Assembly: GCA_964621845.1 (NCBI GenBank)
Contig: CAZUOL010000063.1
Location: 1 to 7,077, forward strand
Length of the DNA stretch: 7,077 nt
DNA from: CAYRKQ01 sp964621845
GTDB taxonomy: Bacteria; Patescibacteriota; Saccharimonadia; Saccharimonadales; UBA7683
Direction: 5' to 3'
Shown here piece after piece: positions 4,754 to 7,077 of this stretch. The first letter of the stretch is position 1, and each line of letters opens with the position of its first letter. A model generated the notes under the pieces. It did not search any database. It had not been told where the DNA came from and saw nothing but the letters and a program-made list of their open reading frames with translations. Made by a program: the position numbers and the translations under genes.

Positions 4754-4774
4754 GCTGTTATAATATATGACAGC
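4754..4774 (+). promoter_or_regulatory. Extended -10 promoter within a dyad, upstream of the flippase gene
   Basis: TGTTATAAT (4756-4764) is a TGn-extended perfect -10. Thirteen bases separate it from the ATG at 4778, so the UTR would be only about six bases, and no Shine-Dalgarno site is present. The box lies inside an inverted repeat, GCTGT (4754-4758) with ACAGC (4770-4774), a position where a repressor would block the polymerase. The same repeat could act as a hairpin on read-through RNA. Confidence 0.5.
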
Positions 4775-4777
4775 TCT

Positions 4778-5836
4778 ATGAAAAGGTTTATAAAACGTAA
4801 CTGGAAGCTGCTGCTGAATATATTCACCTTTGGTCTACTTGTGGTGGCGATCTATCTACTGCGTGATGATATTTCACAAGCTTTTCGCGATTTGGGCCGG
4901 GTGAACGCCATTGCGTTACTGCTCATTATTCCGTTTCAGATTGAAAATTATGCAGCTACTGCACACTTATATCAGGGGTTTTTTAAAATACTCGGTGTAG
5001 AGCAGCCATTTAAACGGATGTATAAAATCTCACTCGAAGTGAATTTTGTGAACCATGTATTGCCAAGTGGTGGTGTTTCAGGTTTTAGCTATTTTGCGGC
5101 ACGGCTCAAACCGCATGGGGTCAGCACGGCGCAATCGACGCTTACGCAGACTATGAAGTTTATGCTGACGTTTGTGAGTTACCTCATTTTGCTATTTGCT
5201 GGTTTGTTTATGTTGGCACTGGGCGGCAGTGCCAGTAATATGACGATTTTGCTGACCTGCTCGATGGCATTTTTGACAGTATTTGGTATGGCCATTAGCA
5301 TTTATGTTGCGAGCAACGAGCATCGTATTCATACCTTTTCGCAGTCACTCACGAAGGTGATTAATCGGGCTATTCAGGTAGTTCGGCCAAAGCACCCTGA
5401 AACCATTAGCCTGAAGCGGGTAGAAAAGGTGTTCAAAGAGATGCACCAATACTACTTAATTCTGAAAGAGAAGTTTCCAGAATTACGTAGCCCGTTTCTA
5501 TATTCGTTGTTGGCAACGATTTCGGAGCTCGCAACTATTTACGCGGTGTATATAGCCTATGGTCAATTTGTGAACCCTGGCGCCATTATTATCGCCTATG
5601 CGTTAGCAAATGTAGCTGGGCTGATATCGGTGCTTCCGGGCGGTATTGGAGTATACGAAACGTTGATGAGCATTGTGTTGGTTTCAGCCGGTGTACCTGC
5701 AGGGTTAGCGATTTCTGCCACCGTCATGTACCGTGTGCTCACACTGATTCCGCAAATCACTATTGGCTACTATTTCTATCACCAGGCCCTACAAGAATTC
5801 GATAATCTCCCGCGTCGTAAAGCAAAACATGTTTGA
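4778..5836 (+). CDS. LPG-synthase transmembrane/flippase-like family membrane protein
   Basis: This belongs to the UPF0104/AglD-MprF transmembrane-domain family of inner membrane proteins, linked to lipid or lipid-sugar handling; the substrate is unknown. Predicted membrane segments lie near 11-28, 42-62, 125-148, 155-178, 240-262, 268-290, 294-315 and 318-336, with a basic N-terminus (KRFIKRNWK) facing the cytoplasm. Family signatures are LPSGGVSG (95-102) and LPGGIGVYE (286-294). A charged loop (about 180-238) separates the two halves. The length of 352 is usual for a stand-alone domain; the MprF synthase domain is absent. Its last 8 bases overlap the xseA start (ATGTTTGA), which implies coupled translation. 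Confidence 0.88.
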   Translation: MKRFIKRNWKLLLNIFTFGLLVVAIYLLRDDISQAFRDLGRVNAIALLLIIPFQIENYAATAHLYQGFFKILGVEQPFKRMYKISLEVNFVNHVLPSGGVSGFSYFAARLKPHGVSTAQSTLTQTMKFMLTFVSYLILLFAGLFMLALGGSASNMTILLTCSMAFLTVFGMAISIYVASNEHRIHTFSQSLTKVINRAIQVVRPKHPETISLKRVEKVFKEMHQYYLILKEKFPELRSPFLYSLLATISELATIYAVYIAYGQFVNPGAIIIAYALANVAGLISVLPGGIGVYETLMSIVLVSAGVPAGLAISATVMYRVLTLIPQITIGYYFYHQALQEFDNLPRRKAKHV

Positions 5837-6950
5837 TCAAGTACTTACTGTTTCGGCTGCTTCAGAGTTGATAAATGAAACCCTGCAGGCTGCCTTGCCG
5901 GCCCTCATTATTGAAGGCGAGGTGAGTGGTTTTAACGTAAACCGCGGCAAATTTGTCTTTTTTGATTTAAAAGACGATGATGCCCTGTTGCCTTGCTTTA
6001 TGATGCTCTTTCATCTGAAGATCCCACTTGAAGACGGCATGAAGGTGCGGGCGTTGGTGGAGCCGGGCTTGACTGCGAAGGGACGATTCAGCTTGACGGT
6101 GCGACAACTGCAGCCAGTGGGCGAGGGCAGTCTTAAAAAAGCCTTTGAACAGTTGCGACGCCAGCTTGAATCAGAGGGGTTATTCAGTGCTGATCGTAAG
6201 CGTAGGTTGCCAAAGTATCCTCAAAAAATCGCTGTGGTGAGCTCAAGTGGCGCGGCTGGTTGGGCAGATTTTACCAAAATTCTTAATGAGCGCTGGGGTG
6301 GATTGGATGTTACGCTGGCCGATGTAGCGGTGCAGGGCTTGCAGGCGCCCACTGAGATTATGAAGGCGATTGAATACTTTAATGGTGAATCTCGGCTTGC
6401 CGATGTGTTGGTAGTGATTCGTGGCGGGGGCTCGGTGGATGATTTAGCTGCCTTCGACCATCCTGATGTGGTGCGGGCAGTGGCCGCCAGTCGAGTTCCT
6501 ACCGTTGTGGCTATTGGTCATGAAACTGATGAAAGCCTCGCTGAATTGGCAGCCGATGTTCGGGCGAGCACCCCAAGTAACGCAGCTCAATTTTTAGTGC
6601 CAGATAAGCATGAAATTATCCTGAACGTACAGCGCGTGACGCAACGAGCTGCAAACGGTGTCGATGCTGCTCTCAATGTTTTTGAACAAGATCGCATCGC
6701 TGCCGTCGAGCGTATTGAGCACCATTTGCAATACTATTTTGAACAGGCAGCAGCAAATCTGAAGCGTACCAATCAAACACTACGGCAGTTGAGCCCTGAG
6801 GCGGCGCTCAGGCGAGGGTACGCGCTTGTGAGAGCTGGTGATGGTCGCGTGATAAGTAGCGCTCAAAATGTTACACTGGGCAGTGAAATTAGCATCGCAT
6901 TTTCAGATGGAAATGTAGGAGCAGAGGTTAAAAATGTCACAAAAAAATGA
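5829..6950 (+). CDS. xseA: Exodeoxyribonuclease VII large subunit
   Basis: XseA with several XseB copies degrades single-stranded DNA into acid-soluble oligonucleotides in the cytoplasm. The 373-residue product has an N-terminal OB fold (about 1-100, with LIIEGEVSGFNVNRGKFVFF at 27-46), then the nuclease domain with KIAVVSSSGAAGWADF (133-148), DVLVVIRGGGSVDDLAAFD (192-210), VVAIGHETDESLAELAADVR (226-245) and ASTPSNAA (246-253). A short helical part (262-320) leads to the conserved LSPEAALRRGYALV (321-334). E. coli XseA is about 456 residues; the missing length is mainly in the helical part. ATG at 5829 is chosen because MFDQVLTVSAASEL aligns with family starts. No Shine-Dalgarno site is seen; the start overlaps the flippase stop. 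Confidence 0.96.
   Translation: MFDQVLTVSAASELINETLQAALPALIIEGEVSGFNVNRGKFVFFDLKDDDALLPCFMMLFHLKIPLEDGMKVRALVEPGLTAKGRFSLTVRQLQPVGEGSLKKAFEQLRRQLESEGLFSADRKRRLPKYPQKIAVVSSSGAAGWADFTKILNERWGGLDVTLADVAVQGLQAPTEIMKAIEYFNGESRLADVLVVIRGGGSVDDLAAFDHPDVVRAVAASRVPTVVAIGHETDESLAELAADVRASTPSNAAQFLVPDKHEIILNVQRVTQRAANGVDAALNVFEQDRIAAVERIEHHLQYYFEQAAANLKRTNQTLRQLSPEAALRRGYALVRAGDGRVISSAQNVTLGSEISIAFSDGNVGAEVKNVTKK
6924..6927 (+). promoter_or_regulatory. Shine-Dalgarno site of xseB
   Basis: GAGG lies six bases before the xseB ATG, inside the end of xseA. It gives xseB independent ribosome loading, unlike xseA, which would suit the larger amount of small subunit needed. Confidence 0.6.
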
Positions 6951-7077
6951 ATTGACGATTGCAGAAAAATTAGAAAAGCTTGAGGCAATTCTGTCGTGGT
7001 TTGAATCAGAAGAAATTACAATAGAGGCATCGTTAGAAAAATATGAAGAGGCACTCACGCTTTCAAAAGAGGTTGAG
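6934..7077 (+). CDS. xseB: Exodeoxyribonuclease VII small subunit (partial, 3' end outside the window)
   Basis: The first 48 codons are visible. TIAEKLEKLEAILSWFESEE (residues 8-27) followed by ITIEASLEKYEEALTLSKEV (28-47) is the typical XseB pattern: helix one, a short turn with an L/I-x-x-E/S-L motif, and helix two. The full family length is about 65-85, so roughly half is present. The protein binds the long helices of XseA and is needed for nuclease activity. Its ATG overlaps the xseA end by 17 bases in another frame, and a GAGG site lies six bases upstream. No break is seen before the window edge. Confidence 0.93.
   Translation, partial: MSQKNELTIAEKLEKLEAILSWFESEEITIEASLEKYEEALTLSKEVE

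Noticed and set aside
5763..5828. Extended N-terminus of XseA from a non-ATG start
   Set aside because: The extra 22 residues lie inside the flippase gene and do not resemble the family; ATG at 5829 gives the standard start.
1..7077. tRNA, rRNA, CRISPR array, insertion sequence or phage genes
   Set aside because: No cloverleaf-like segment, regularly spaced repeat, transposase or phage motif was found on reading both strands.
1..7077. Alternative genetic code with UGA as Gly or Trp
   Set aside because: UGA ends the flippase and xseA frames at family-consistent C-termini, and no in-frame UGA interrupts recognisable genes.

Overview
The window is compact bacterial DNA of moderate GC. It most resembles a Patescibacteria/CPR genome, probably Candidatus Saccharibacteria (TM7). 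This is inferred from the wording of the bL27 protein, a short XseA, small intergenic gaps, several genes without Shine-Dalgarno sites and a high share of unrecognisable small proteins. UGA is used as a stop (flippase, xseA), so the Gracilibacteria/Absconditabacteria recoding is not in play. No RNA gene, CRISPR array, insertion sequence or integrase was seen.

Layout, left to right. (1) At 1-463, plus strand, are the likely tail of an upstream gene, a 64-aa ORF starting at GTG with a GGAGG site, and a 58-aa ORF (287-463) with its own extended -10 promoter and ribosome binding site. (2) Palindromes at 457-497 separate these from two minus-strand genes: rpmA (bL27, 496-768) and, upstream of it, a Trm11/TrmG10-like SAM methyltransferase (896-2185). 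The methyltransferase gene carries several palindromic segments translated in frame. (3) A minus-strand pair follows: a DapB-like reductase (3068-3793) and, downstream of it, a 242-aa protein of uncertain family (2294-3022). (4) A 352-bp divergent intergenic region (3794-4145) ends in a perfect consensus promoter for a 196-aa orphan protein (4146-4736). (5) The plus-strand block continues with an LPG-synthase/flippase-like membrane protein (4778-5836), xseA (5829-6950) and the start of xseB (6934 to the window edge). The last three overlap in sequence and look translationally coupled.

The recognisable functions are housekeeping: a ribosomal protein, probable tRNA methylation, and exonuclease VII large and small subunits. 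The DapB-like protein, the 242-aa protein and the 196-aa protein have no clear pathway partners here.

Two things stand out. Four genes (896-2185, 2294-3022, 4146-4736, 4778-5836) have promoter -10 elements so close to the start codon, with no Shine-Dalgarno site, that leaderless or nearly leaderless mRNAs are predicted; the other genes have clear Shine-Dalgarno sites or are coupled. Second, the methyltransferase gene contains dense inverted repeats that look like palindromic repeat elements absorbed into the reading frame, next to its altered catalytic motif. I did not find a convincing new multi-gene system.
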